NCBI GenBank assembly: GCA_944393165.1
Contig: CALXZF010000122.1
Coordinates: 1 to 21,240, forward strand
DNA length: 21,240 bases
From: an uncultured Clostridia bacterium
Lineage (GTDB): Bacteria; Bacillota_A; Clostridia; TANB77; CAG-508
Direction of reading: 5' to 3'
Shown: positions 6,320 through 13,370 of the stretch, piece by piece
Layout: each line of letters starts with the position of its first letter
How positions within the stretch are numbered: the stretch's first letter is position 1
Notes under the pieces: model-generated
Told to the model about the DNA's origin: nothing
What the model saw: only the letters and a program-made list of their open reading frames with translations
The model's database searches: none
Position numbers and translations under genes: made by a program

Positions 6320-7633
6320 ATGCTAAAGAATAAAAAAATAATTAAAATTATTAGTTTTACATTAATCATTCTAACTATATTTACATTTTCTGTAGTACTT
6401 GGGGCGGATGAAACAATGTATGTATGGTCTGCAGAAGCGGAGCCTCTTTCTTCTCAAACAAGTACCAATGTTGCAGCAAATGAGACAAGCGAAAATACAA
6501 ATACTGTAGCAAGTACAGTAACAAGTGCAGAAGAAAGTTCTGGCGAGCAATCATCAAACAGTTTGAATTTAGAATCAGGTGGTACTATTTTAATAGAGCA
6601 AAAGACAGGAACAGTTTTATATGAACACAATCCTCATGAACAGCTAAGACCTGCAAGTGTTACTAAAGTTATGAGCTTGCTTCTAATAATGGAAGCTCTT
6701 GATTCTGGTCAAATTGCCCTTACAGACAAAGTGCCATGCACCGAGGATGCAGCAGGCATGGGAGGCTCGCAAATCTGGTTAGAAGTTGGAGAAGAATTAA
6801 CAGTAGATGAAATGTTAAAAGCAATATGTGTTGTTTCAGCAAATGATTGCACTGTGGCTATGGCAGACTACTTATGTGGTAGCCAAGAAGCTTTTGTTGA
6901 AAAAATGAATGCAAGAGCAAAAGAATTAGGCATGAATGATACTACTTTTAAAAATTGCCATGGTATTGATGAAGACGGTCATGTTACATCAGCTTATGAT
7001 ATTGCTTTAATGTCTAGAGAGTTACTTAACAATCATCCTACAATTTTGAATTACACAACAATTTGGATGGACACATTACGAAATGGAGAATCTGAACTTG
7101 TTAACACTAATAAATTGATTAGAAATTACAAAGGTGCAACCGGACTTAAAACTGGCTCAACATCTGTGGCATTATATAATTTATCTGCAAGTGCTACAAG
7201 AGACGGATTATCTTTAATAGCAGTTATTATGAAAGCTCCTACAACAAAGATAAGATTCTCCGAGGCTCAAAAATTGTTGGATTATGGATTTAGTAATTAT
7301 CAATATAAAGATTTGGCAACTAAAGGAACCGTTTTGAAGGAAGCTGAAGTAACAAAAGGCGTAACAAGCAAAGTAAATTTGATATTAGAAAGTGATGTTG
7401 GCGTTTTAGTAAAAAAAGGCGAAGATAAAAATATTGAGCAAACAGTTAATATTATTGAAAATCTTGCAGCACCAGTTTATGAAGGGCAAAAAGTTGGAGA
7501 AATAATATATACATTAAATGGAGAAGAAGTTGGAAAAACAAATATCTTGGCTGCATCGTCTGTAGAAAAGAAAACATTTTTCAGTATATCAGCATATGTA
7601 TATGAAAATTGGTTTAATATGCTAAGAAGCTAA
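6320..7633 (+). CDS. D-alanyl-D-alanine carboxypeptidase (S11, DacF/PBP5-like)
   Basis: A 437-residue exported penicillin-binding protein that removes the terminal D-Ala from peptidoglycan stem peptides. Signal peptide: residues 1-29, ending at VVLGA. A Ser/Thr/Asn-rich linker of about 55 residues precedes the catalytic domain. All three active-site motifs are present: SVTK (113-116, nucleophile Ser113), SAN (173-175) and KTG (277-279). The C-terminal PBP5-type beta domain and a final amphipathic helix (FFSISAYVYENWFNMLRS) for membrane attachment follow. The ATG has GGAGG 7 bases upstream. In Bacillus, dacF is forespore-expressed; no clear sporulation promoter was found here. The extended linker is longer than usual. 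Confidence 0.93.
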   Translation: MLKNKKIIKIISFTLIILTIFTFSVVLGADETMYVWSAEAEPLSSQTSTNVAANETSENTNTVASTVTSAEESSGEQSSNSLNLESGGTILIEQKTGTVLYEHNPHEQLRPASVTKVMSLLLIMEALDSGQIALTDKVPCTEDAAGMGGSQIWLEVGEELTVDEMLKAICVVSANDCTVAMADYLCGSQEAFVEKMNARAKELGMNDTTFKNCHGIDEDGHVTSAYDIALMSRELLNNHPTILNYTTIWMDTLRNGESELVNTNKLIRNYKGATGLKTGSTSVALYNLSASATRDGLSLIAVIMKAPTTKIRFSEAQKLLDYGFSNYQYKDLATKGTVLKEAEVTKGVTSKVNLILESDVGVLVKKGEDKNIEQTVNIIENLAAPVYEGQKVGEIIYTLNGEEVGKTNILAASSVEKKTFFSISAYVYENWFNMLRS

Positions 7634-7637
7634 ACAT

Positions 7638-7682
7638 GAGAAAAGCCATGAGAAACTTATTTTAATTTCCCATGGTTTTCTC
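7638..7682. terminator. Long hairpin between converging genes
   Basis: GAGAAAAGCCATG (7638-7650) pairs with CATGGTTTTCTC (7671-7682), giving a 12-bp stem with one bulged G and a 20-base loop. It fills the space between the carboxypeptidase stop and the stop of the opposing gene. Neither side has a strong T run, so terminator function is plausible but not certain. Confidence 0.45.
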
Positions 7683-7997
7683 TTACATTATCTCTTCCTT
7701 ATAACCTAAAGATCTATATAATAATATATAGTCTTTAACCTCCTTAGACAGTTTTTTGCTACTAGAATATAGAATTTCTTTCCGATTTCGGTTTCCTACT
7801 TTCAGATAGCCCATATCATGAATTAAGAAGTCAATCGCAATATAATGTTTGCTTTTCGACATCTTCATCTGTAGCAGTTTATCTTCTGCTACAATTTTTT
7901 CTGCTAATTTTGTATGGTTGAACCATACATCATCTGTCCGGATTACATCGCCATAATTAGAGATAAATCCGATGAAAAAATATTCATCATAATTCAT
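7683..7997 (-). CDS. Hypothetical protein, 104 residues, atypical codon use
   Basis: I do not recognise this protein. It is soluble and charged, with an aromatic N-terminus (MNYDEYFFIGFISNYGDV), a DDVWFNHTKLAEKIV segment, and a Lys-rich C-terminal half; no signal peptide, membrane segment or metal motif is visible. It is likely a real gene: a strong AAAGGAGG ribosome site lies 7 bases before the ATG, and a TTGAAA-N17-TAAAAT promoter stands at 8027-8055. Codons differ from the neighbours: CGG, CGA, ATC, TTC and AAC are used freely, whereas adjacent genes prefer AGA, ATT/ATA, TTT and AAT. This suggests recent transfer. It lies alone, pointing against both flanking genes. Confidence 0.7.
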   Translation of the reverse strand: MNYDEYFFIGFISNYGDVIRTDDVWFNHTKLAEKIVAEDKLLQMKMSKSKHYIAIDFLIHDMGYLKVGNRNRKEILYSSSKKLSKEVKDYILLYRSLGYKEEIM

Positions 7998-8026
7998 ACT
8001 TCTTCCTCCTTTGTGTAACTACTTAT

Positions 8027-8055
8027 ATTTTAACATAATTTAGACCTTTTTTCAA
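8027..8055 (-). promoter_or_regulatory. Sigma-A-type promoter of the 104-residue gene
   Basis: TTGAAA (8050-8055) and TAAAAT (8027-8032) on the minus strand, 17-base spacing, about 30 bases before the start codon. Confidence 0.6.
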
Positions 8056-8127
8056 ATTAGCTGCTGTTTTATGTATACTCCTTGGTATTTTCTCTAATTT
8101 TTGTTTTATGCATACACTTTAAGGTTA

Positions 8128-8156
8128 TTGCTTTTTCTTCCATTTTATGGTAAACT
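8128..8156 (+). promoter_or_regulatory. Candidate sigma-A promoter of the PHP gene
   Basis: TTGCTT (8128-8133) and TAAACT (8151-8156) with 17-base spacing. The 80-base leader that follows holds two short dyads, TAGGT-ATAA-ACCTA and TTTTGCC/GGCAAAA (about 8190-8212), the second just before the ribosome site. Confidence 0.4.
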
Positions 8157-8236
8157 AGTCTTGTAGGTATAAACCTATGTTGAACTTATTTTGCCACTCT
8201 CGGGCAAAACGAACGAAAGATAAGGAGGCATTTTAT

Positions 8237-9127
8237 ATGACACAAACGAGAAATTTTATTGATTTGCATGTCCATTCGACATATTCGGATGGCGAGTTAA
8301 CTCCTTCACAATTATTTCAAGAAGCAGAGAAAAAAAATATTAGGGTTCTAGCACTTGCCGACCATGACACTATAAGCGGCATTGAGTATGCAATGGAAGA
8401 AGCCAAAAGAAGTCCAATTATTTTTATTCCTGGAATTGAGATGAATGCTAAGGTTTCCAAAGGTCAAATGCATATTTTAGGTTATTTCATTAACTATAAA
8501 GCTAGTTCTTTAAAAGAGAAATTACAATGGTTAGTTGACGGAAGAAACAAAAGAAATAATGAGTTTATCTCATTATTCAATAAACTAGGATTCAGGATTA
8601 CATTACGAGAATTACAAGAAGTTGCTGGTTCAAAAGTTATTGGCAAACCGCATTTTGCGAAAATATTTCTAGACAAGGGATATATTAAAGAAAAAAATGA
8701 GATTTTCAATACCTATTTTAACCAACCGCTTTTTAAAGAGATAAGAGAGTATCTTTATTCTCCTAAAGAAGTAATTGAAATAATTACCGAATCTGGAGGA
8801 ATTCCAGTTTTAGCTCATCCTCAAACTTTAAATCTCAATAATATCCATTTAGAAAACACGATTGTTGAGCTAAAGTCGTATGGTTTAGCAGGATTAGAAT
8901 GCTATCATTCTAACCAGACTAAAGAGCAAATGGCTTATTTTAAATCACTTGCAAAAAAGTATGATTTGCTGATTACTAAAGGCAGTGATTACCATGGACC
9001 AGTCGTAAAACCTAATATTATGCTTGGAACAGGAGTTGACAACAATATTGTACTTCCAGAAAAAGAAGAAGAACAATTGGCGACAAAATTAATTCACGCC
9101 AGACAGAGTTATTATTCTAGATTTTGA
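8237..9127 (+). CDS. PHP-domain phosphoesterase (YciV/TrpH, RNase AM-like)
   Basis: A 296-residue metal-dependent phosphoesterase of the PHP family. Metal-ligand motifs in order: DLHVHSTYSDG (9-19), LADHDT (40-45), PGIEMNA with Glu68, MHILGY with His79, GKPHFA, VLAHPQ, ECYHSNQT and GSDYHG near the C-terminus. Characterised relatives of this subtype (E. coli YciV/RNase AM) act on 3',5'-bisphosphonucleotides and trim RNA from the 5' end; the same activity is inferred here. The ATG at 8237 is preferred since AAGGAGG lies 8 bases upstream; an in-frame ATG 20 codons earlier gives a basic extension foreign to the family. It is a single-gene unit ending at a strong terminator. Confidence 0.9.
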   Translation: MTQTRNFIDLHVHSTYSDGELTPSQLFQEAEKKNIRVLALADHDTISGIEYAMEEAKRSPIIFIPGIEMNAKVSKGQMHILGYFINYKASSLKEKLQWLVDGRNKRNNEFISLFNKLGFRITLRELQEVAGSKVIGKPHFAKIFLDKGYIKEKNEIFNTYFNQPLFKEIREYLYSPKEVIEIITESGGIPVLAHPQTLNLNNIHLENTIVELKSYGLAGLECYHSNQTKEQMAYFKSLAKKYDLLITKGSDYHGPVVKPNIMLGTGVDNNIVLPEKEEEQLATKLIHARQSYYSRF

Positions 9128-9138
9128 AGTATGATACC

Positions 9139-9170
9139 AAAAAGGAAATTCACACTTGAATTTCCTTTTT
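9139..9170. terminator. Bidirectional Rho-independent terminator
   Basis: A perfect 13-bp stem, AAAAAGGAAATTC (9139-9151) with its complement (9158-9170) and a 6-base loop. Its ends give T runs on both strands, so it can stop the PHP transcript (+) and the gerW transcript (-); gerW stops at 9171. Confidence 0.85.
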
Positions 9171-9812
9171 CTATTCTTCTTCAAAATTGTTTCCGTCTTC
9201 TCCCTCATCATATTCATACTCATAATCTGTAGGAACTATATTCTGTGTTGTATTCGTTTGGTTATGTCCCATTCTACTTCTTCTTGGACGGATTCTATTA
9301 TTTACATTTTGTATAGTTTCTGTTAAATTTTCAATTGTCTCTTTTGCCTCTTTGTGCTCTCTATCTAGTCTTTTGGCTTCTTCCTTTTTTTCTTCTTTTC
9401 TGTTTTGCATAGATTTGTTCATATAGCAATTTACTTTTTCCATTAAATCTGGTACATAATCCATTAGTTTGTCAATTGCTGATGAATGATTTACAGGTAA
9501 TAGTTTAACATTATTTGGACTTACTACTAAGAATGCAACTGGTGAAATGCTTACTCCAGCACCTGCACCTCCTCCAAATGGTAATCTATATTGAACCTGC
9601 TCTTCTTTTTCCTTTTTAGTATATTCGTCAAGTGTTTCCCCTCTAAATTCACTTCCTCCAGCTGCAAATCCAAAACCGACTTTTGATATTGGAATTATTA
9701 CCATATTGTTGCTAGTTTCAATAGGCTCTCCTATAATTGTATTTACATCGACCATGTCTTGTATGCTATTCATAGCTGTTTGCATAAGTCCTTCTATTGG
9801 ATGTTCGTTCAT
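9171..9812 (-). CDS. gerW: GerW-family sporulation protein (YtfJ)
   Basis: A 213-residue YtfJ/GerW protein, a forespore product required in Bacillus for normal spore germination. The family core occupies residues 1-125: IEGLMQTAMNSIQDMVDVNTIIG, GFGFAAGGSEF, PFGGGAGAGVSISPVAFLVV and the DKLMDYVPDLM helix. Unlike the roughly 150-residue Bacillus protein, it continues with a charged Lys/Glu coiled-coil-like stretch (about 138-170) and an acidic tail (YEYEYDEGEDGNNFEEE). The upstream gene is the DUF2953/YtfI homologue, the same pairing as in Bacillus. A sequence fitting the sigma-G consensus lies 30-60 bases before the start, suggesting forespore expression separate from the scpA operon. Confidence 0.93.
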   Translation of the reverse strand: MNEHPIEGLMQTAMNSIQDMVDVNTIIGEPIETSNNMVIIPISKVGFGFAAGGSEFRGETLDEYTKKEKEEQVQYRLPFGGGAGAGVSISPVAFLVVSPNNVKLLPVNHSSAIDKLMDYVPDLMEKVNCYMNKSMQNRKEEKKEEAKRLDREHKEAKETIENLTETIQNVNNRIRPRRSRMGHNQTNTTQNIVPTDYEYEYDEGEDGNNFEEE

Positions 9813-9848
9813 ATTATATCACTCTCTTTCTTTTTTTATTTATATTGA

Positions 9849-9878
9849 TAATATGTACCAGTTTTTCTTAATTTATAC
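9849..9878 (-). promoter_or_regulatory. Sigma-G/F-type promoter of gerW
   Basis: On the minus strand GTATA (9874-9878) and CATATTA (9849-9855) are 18 bases apart, matching the forespore sigma-G pattern as I remember it (GHATR, 17-18 bases, CATWHTA). The -35 overlaps the stop codon of the DUF2953 gene, and a start site about 30 bases before the gerW ATG is implied. Confidence 0.55.
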
Positions 9879-10505
9879 ATTACATTCAATTTTATTTTTT
9901 CCAAATTTTATATTTTGCTTTTCTGGCACATCATATTTTCTGTTTTTATACATTCCATATAAAGAATTAAGTAGATTTAATATTTTTATTTCCAGGTTGC
10001 TATTTAGCTTTATATAATATACATTTTTTCTATTATAAATTGGTTCTACATTGTATTTTACAAAATTTATATCCTTTCTATTTGTTACAAATGGTAGAGT
10101 AGTAGATATAATTGTGCACAATATTGGAATGATAAATGTTGTTACTATTACATCATCTACTCCTAATTTAATTTCTAAATCTAAAAAAGTTAGCTTTGGC
10201 TTTATTTTTGCAATTTCTTTTATATCTGCTAGTCTAAAATCTCTTTCTAATTTTTTAATATCAATTTTATCCAAGTGCATTTTTATACTAATTTGATGAA
10301 TCTTTTTTTCATTTAGTTTCACTGATAGCCATTTTATTTTATTTAATAGGTACAAAGAAATTGTAACTTTATACTTCGCTTTTTGTATTCTTAAATTCGT
10401 AGCATGATAATCATCCACCTTGATTTTTATTGTGGACAATAAAAATAGAATTATTAATAATGTCAATACAATTAAGATTGTACAAAAAATTAAAACTAAT
10501 ACCAT
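9873..10505 (-). CDS. DUF2953 membrane-anchored protein (YtfI-like)
   Basis: A 210-residue protein of the DUF2953 family, found beside ytfJ in sporulating Firmicutes. It has one N-terminal hydrophobic segment (residues 1-24), a basic and hydrophobic body, a GVDDVIVTTFIIPILCTIIST segment near the middle that may be membrane-associated, and a C-terminal beta-rich part containing LEIKILNLLNSLYGMYK. The ATG at 10505 is chosen since AAAGGAGG lies 5 bases upstream; an ATG at 10547 has no good site. It follows scpA by 53 bases and precedes gerW, and may be cotranscribed with scpA. A role in spore formation or germination is inferred from the neighbour only. Confidence 0.8.
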   Translation of the reverse strand: MVLVLIFCTILIVLTLLIILFLLSTIKIKVDDYHATNLRIQKAKYKVTISLYLLNKIKWLSVKLNEKKIHQISIKMHLDKIDIKKLERDFRLADIKEIAKIKPKLTFLDLEIKLGVDDVIVTTFIIPILCTIISTTLPFVTNRKDINFVKYNVEPIYNRKNVYYIKLNSNLEIKILNLLNSLYGMYKNRKYDVPEKQNIKFGKNKIECNV

Positions 10506-10558
10506 AATAACCTCCTTTATGAAGTTACTTAGTATTAGTTTTTCCATTTTTTTCTTTT

Positions 10559-11317
10559 TTAAACACTTTTCTTATTATTTTTTTCTACTAAAATATTGCC
10601 AAAGAGCTCTTCTTGTGTAGTAAGTACTTTGCTCCTTCTTGAAAGTTCTAGTAATCCTGAAAAAGCTGTAACAATTTCTGGCTTTGAGCATTTTTTCTTT
10701 GAAAACAAATTATTAAAAATAAATTTTTTATGATGTAATAATTCCCTAAACATTGTTTTTACTTTGTCTGCGACTGTATATGTTTCCGTAATAGCGATTT
10801 TTTCTATGTTTTTAGCATTCTGGTTTAATCTGGCTGCATTTTTTTCTATTATTTGAGAATATGCTTCTGCTATTTTATCTTTCTTATATTCAACTTCTAA
10901 TTTTTGTTTAGGAAGCTCAATTTCTTCTGGTAATTTAAAAAATACTTTTCCGTTATTTGTATACATTTCTTTAAATTTTTTTGTGATTTCTTTATATTTT
11001 TTGTATTCTATTATTCTCTGCAATAGTTCTTCTTCAGTTAGCTCTTTTTCATCCTCAACTTGATTTGGCAATAAGTTTTTAGATTTAATATATAGCAATG
11101 TGGAAGCCATTACTAAAAATTCACTTGTAATCTCTAAGTTCATTCGTTCCATATTATTTATATATTCAATATACTGGTCTGTAATTTCACTTAAGTTTAT
11201 ATCATAAATATCCATTTTGTTTTTATCTATTAAATGACATAGCAAATCTAGAGGACCTTCAAAGTTCTCTAGTTTTACTTTGTATTTATTAGTTTCTAAT
11301 GTTAATATATTTTGCAT
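10559..11317 (-). CDS. scpA: Segregation and condensation protein A
   Basis: A 252-residue kleisin subunit of the SMC-ScpAB condensin, which bridges SMC heads and compacts and separates chromosomes. The N-terminal region YKVKLENFEGPLDLLCHLIDKNKMDIYDI and the EFLVMASTLLYIKSKNLLP helix are diagnostic. The C-terminal winged-helix segment EIVTAFSGLLELSRRSKVLTTQEELFGNI matches the SMC-contacting end. Length equals that of Bacillus ScpA. The start codon lies one base after the recX stop, so translation is coupled. The partner gene scpB, usually next, is not between scpA and the DUF2953 gene nor elsewhere in the window. Confidence 0.95.
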   Translation of the reverse strand: MQNILTLETNKYKVKLENFEGPLDLLCHLIDKNKMDIYDINLSEITDQYIEYINNMERMNLEITSEFLVMASTLLYIKSKNLLPNQVEDEKELTEEELLQRIIEYKKYKEITKKFKEMYTNNGKVFFKLPEEIELPKQKLEVEYKKDKIAEAYSQIIEKNAARLNQNAKNIEKIAITETYTVADKVKTMFRELLHHKKFIFNNLFSKKKCSKPEIVTAFSGLLELSRRSKVLTTQEELFGNILVEKNNKKSV

Positions 11318-11318
11318 T

Positions 11319-11783
11319 TTATTCTCCCACTTTTTCTATAGCTATCTTTATTAAATCTAATTTGTATCCTTTTTTCAACAAGTGTTGTATTAAATCTTGT
11401 TCTTCCATACTATTGCTCTTTTTTATGATGATATTCTTAGCAGAATTTATTTCATATTCTTCTAATGTGTCTGCATTTTTATAAAAATAATCATCTACTA
11501 AATCTTTATTCAATCCTTTAGATACTAATTTGTACTTTAGCTCTTTTAAGGATAAATTCTTTAAATTTATAAATTCTGCTACAGCTCTTTCGATATAATT
11601 ATCATCATTTATATACCCATTTTCTTTTAAATCATCTATTACATCATCTAACAAATCTTGTTCTTCAATATTGCTAAACTTTCTTCTTACTTCTTGTTCT
11701 GTTCTTTTTTTATACATTATGTATTTCATCACTTTAGTTTTTAATTTATCTAATTTTTCAAATTCTTCTAAGTTATATGTCAT
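11319..11783 (-). CDS. recX: RecA regulator RecX
   Basis: A 154-residue helical protein of the RecX family, which binds RecA filaments and limits their activity. Three-helix RecX repeats are visible: KVMKYIMYKKRTEQEVRRKF, DVIDDLKENGYINDDNYIERAVAEFI, and LKYKLVSKGLNKDLVDDYF followed by a final LIQHLLKKGYKLDLIKIAIE. It is at the short end of the family. It lies 144 bases downstream of recA on the same strand, the usual arrangement, and is coupled to scpA. The ribosome site (GGAAATAAT) is weak. No terminator was found between recA and recX, so readthrough from recA is likely. Confidence 0.9.
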   Translation of the reverse strand: MTYNLEEFEKLDKLKTKVMKYIMYKKRTEQEVRRKFSNIEEQDLLDDVIDDLKENGYINDDNYIERAVAEFINLKNLSLKELKYKLVSKGLNKDLVDDYFYKNADTLEEYEINSAKNIIIKKSNSMEEQDLIQHLLKKGYKLDLIKIAIEKVGE

Positions 11784-11927
11784 ATTATTTCCAAACTCTT
11801 TTCATGTTTTATTTTTTATTTCTCTAAAATATCAATACTTTCTCAAATAATTCACTAATAGATTTATACAAACAAAGAGTACTAAATGTCTCAATGTTCT
11901 TTAGATAAATTTTTTCTAATTTTACCA

Positions 11928-12986
11928 CTACTCTTCTGGCTCTTTTTCTTGCTCTTCATCAACTTCTTCGTCTCCCAAGCTCTTTTCAAATGCAGCATTA
12001 AAATTATCTCTAATTTTCTTTTCTACTTCATTTGCTATATCTGGATTCTCTGCCAAATATCTCTTTACATTTTCTCTACCTTGGCCAATTCTTTCTCCAT
12101 TATAGCTAAACCATGAGCCAGCTTTCTCTATTATATCTAAGTTTACAGCTATATCTAAGATATTACCTTCTTTTGATATACCCTTTCCATAAACTATATC
12201 AAACTCTGCTTCTCTAAATGGTGGAGCAACTTTGTTTTTTACAACTTTTACTCTTGCTCTGTTTCCAACAACTTCTCCGTCTTGTTTTATATTTTCTATT
12301 TTTCTAATATCTAATCTAACAGATGCATAATATTTTAAAGCTCTACCACCTGCTGTAGTTTCTGGATTTCCAAACATAACTCCAACTTTTTCTCTTAATT
12401 GGTTAATAAAGATTACAACTGCTTTTGATTTATTAATAACACCTGCAAGCTTTCTTAATGCTTGTGACATCAATCTTGCTTGTAAACCAACATGTGCATC
12501 TCCCATGTCTCCGTCAATTTCTGCTTTTGGAACTAATGCTGCAACAGAGTCAACAACAATTATATCTATAGCTCCACTTCTAACTAATGCTTCTGTAATT
12601 TCTAGTGCTTGTTCACCTGTGTCTGGTTGAGATACTATCAAATTATCAATATCAACACCTAAATGTTTAGAATAAACTGGGTCTAATGCATGCTCTGCAT
12701 CTATAAAAGCTGCCTCTCCGCCTAATTTTTGTGCTTCTGCAATCATATGTAATGCAAGTGTAGTTTTACCAGATGACTCTGGTCCATATATTTCTACAAT
12801 TCTTCCTCTAGGAATACCGCCAATTCCTAAAGCTATATCAAGGCTTAGAGCACCAGTTGGAATAGCTTCAACTTCCATTGCTCCAAAATCCCCTAATTTC
12901 ATAACAGATCCTTTACCAAATTGTTTTTCTATTTGTCCTAATGCTGCCTCTAATGCTTTCATTTTTTCTGGGTTTTGATTACTCAT
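11928..12986 (-). CDS. recA: Recombinase RecA
   Basis: A 352-residue RecA, the strand-exchange ATPase of homologous recombination and co-protease of the SOS response. Walker A GPESSGKT is at residues 68-75; the other diagnostic blocks are [53 protein letters not shown] and [13 protein letters not shown]. The C-terminal acidic tail ([14 protein letters not shown]) is normal for tuning DNA binding. The ATG has AGGAGG about 8 bases upstream. A 12-bp palindrome beside a TATAAT sequence upstream could be an SOS operator. The protein is full length and intact. Confidence 0.98.
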   Translation of the reverse strand: MSNQNPEKMKALEAALGQIEKQFGKGSVMKLGDFGAMEVEAIPTGALSLDIALGIGGIPRGRIVEIYGPESSGKTTLALHMIAEAQKLGGEAAFIDAEHALDPVYSKHLGVDIDNLIVSQPDTGEQALEITEALVRSGAIDIIVVDSVAALVPKAEIDGDMGDAHVGLQARLMSQALRKLAGVINKSKAVVIFINQLREKVGVMFGNPETTAGGRALKYYASVRLDIRKIENIKQDGEVVGNRARVKVVKNKVAPPFREAEFDIVYGKGISKEGNILDIAVNLDIIEKAGSWFSYNGERIGQGRENVKRYLAENPDIANEVEKKIRDNFNAAFEKSLGDEEVDEEQEKEPEE

Positions 12987-13050
12987 TTATTTTTCCTCCT
13001 ATCATGATTTTTAAATCATCAATTTTTTTGATTTTAATTCATTTTTCTAA

Positions 13051-13062
13051 AAACAACTGTTT
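13051..13062. promoter_or_regulatory. Palindrome upstream of recA, possible LexA-type operator
   Basis: AAACAACTGTTT is a perfect 5-bp dyad around two central bases, three bases downstream of the candidate -10. It resembles the Gram-positive LexA box (GAAC-N4-GTTC) but differs at both outer positions, so the assignment is weak and rests mostly on location. Confidence 0.3.
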
Positions 13063-13064
13063 GT

Positions 13065-13092
13065 ATTATATACTATTATTTTTATTTGTCAA
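13065..13092 (-). promoter_or_regulatory. Candidate recA promoter elements, spacing abnormal
   Basis: Perfect TTGACA (13087-13092) and TATAAT (13065-13070) occur on the minus strand but with only 16 bases between them at most by position (13071-13086), about 80 bases before the recA start. The pair sits just upstream of the AAACAACTGTTT dyad. Confidence 0.55.
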
Positions 13093-13112
13093 GCTATTTT
13101 TTTATTTTTCTT

Positions 13113-13246
13113 TTTAATTTAATAGGAAATTTCTTCGAAATTTCTATTAAATTAAAAGCTATAATCGCTATTGCCTTTAGGATTTCCTCCTTGCAGTCGG
13201 AAACCTAAATCGGCACGAACAAAGGGCGACATTCGTCGCTTTGTTC
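13113..13246. repeat. Three consecutive hairpins in the recA upstream gap
   Basis: The 384-base gap between the binding-protein gene and recA holds three adjacent dyads. The first is AT-rich, about 20 bp with one bulge (arms 13113-13133 and 13137-13156, built on TTTAATTTAATAG). The second has TTTAGGATTTCC (13176-13187) against GGAAACCTAAA (13199-13209). The third has GAACAAAGGGCGAC (13217-13230) against GTCGCTTTGTTC (13235-13246). The second and third are visibly more GC-rich than the surroundings. None has a terminator-like T run in the direction of the neighbouring genes. The cluster looks like a dispersed structured repeat or remnant rather than a gene. The rest of the gap holds the recA promoter region. 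Confidence 0.65.
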
Positions 13247-13370
13247 TTGTTATAATTTGTTGTTACAATTTACAACCTTAGTTCTTATTTTTGCAAATAG
13301 TATGAAATGTTTTATAAAAGTATGAGAATATGGAATGGAATGTGATTTGAATTTGATATTCTTAAAAATT

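Noticed and set aside
8066..8115. Two 13-base direct repeats (GTTTTATGTATAC and GTTTTATGCATAC, 37 bases apart) before the PHP gene
   Set aside because: Only two copies with one mismatch in AT-rich intergenic DNA. They could be an operator pair, but chance is not excluded and nothing else supports a function.
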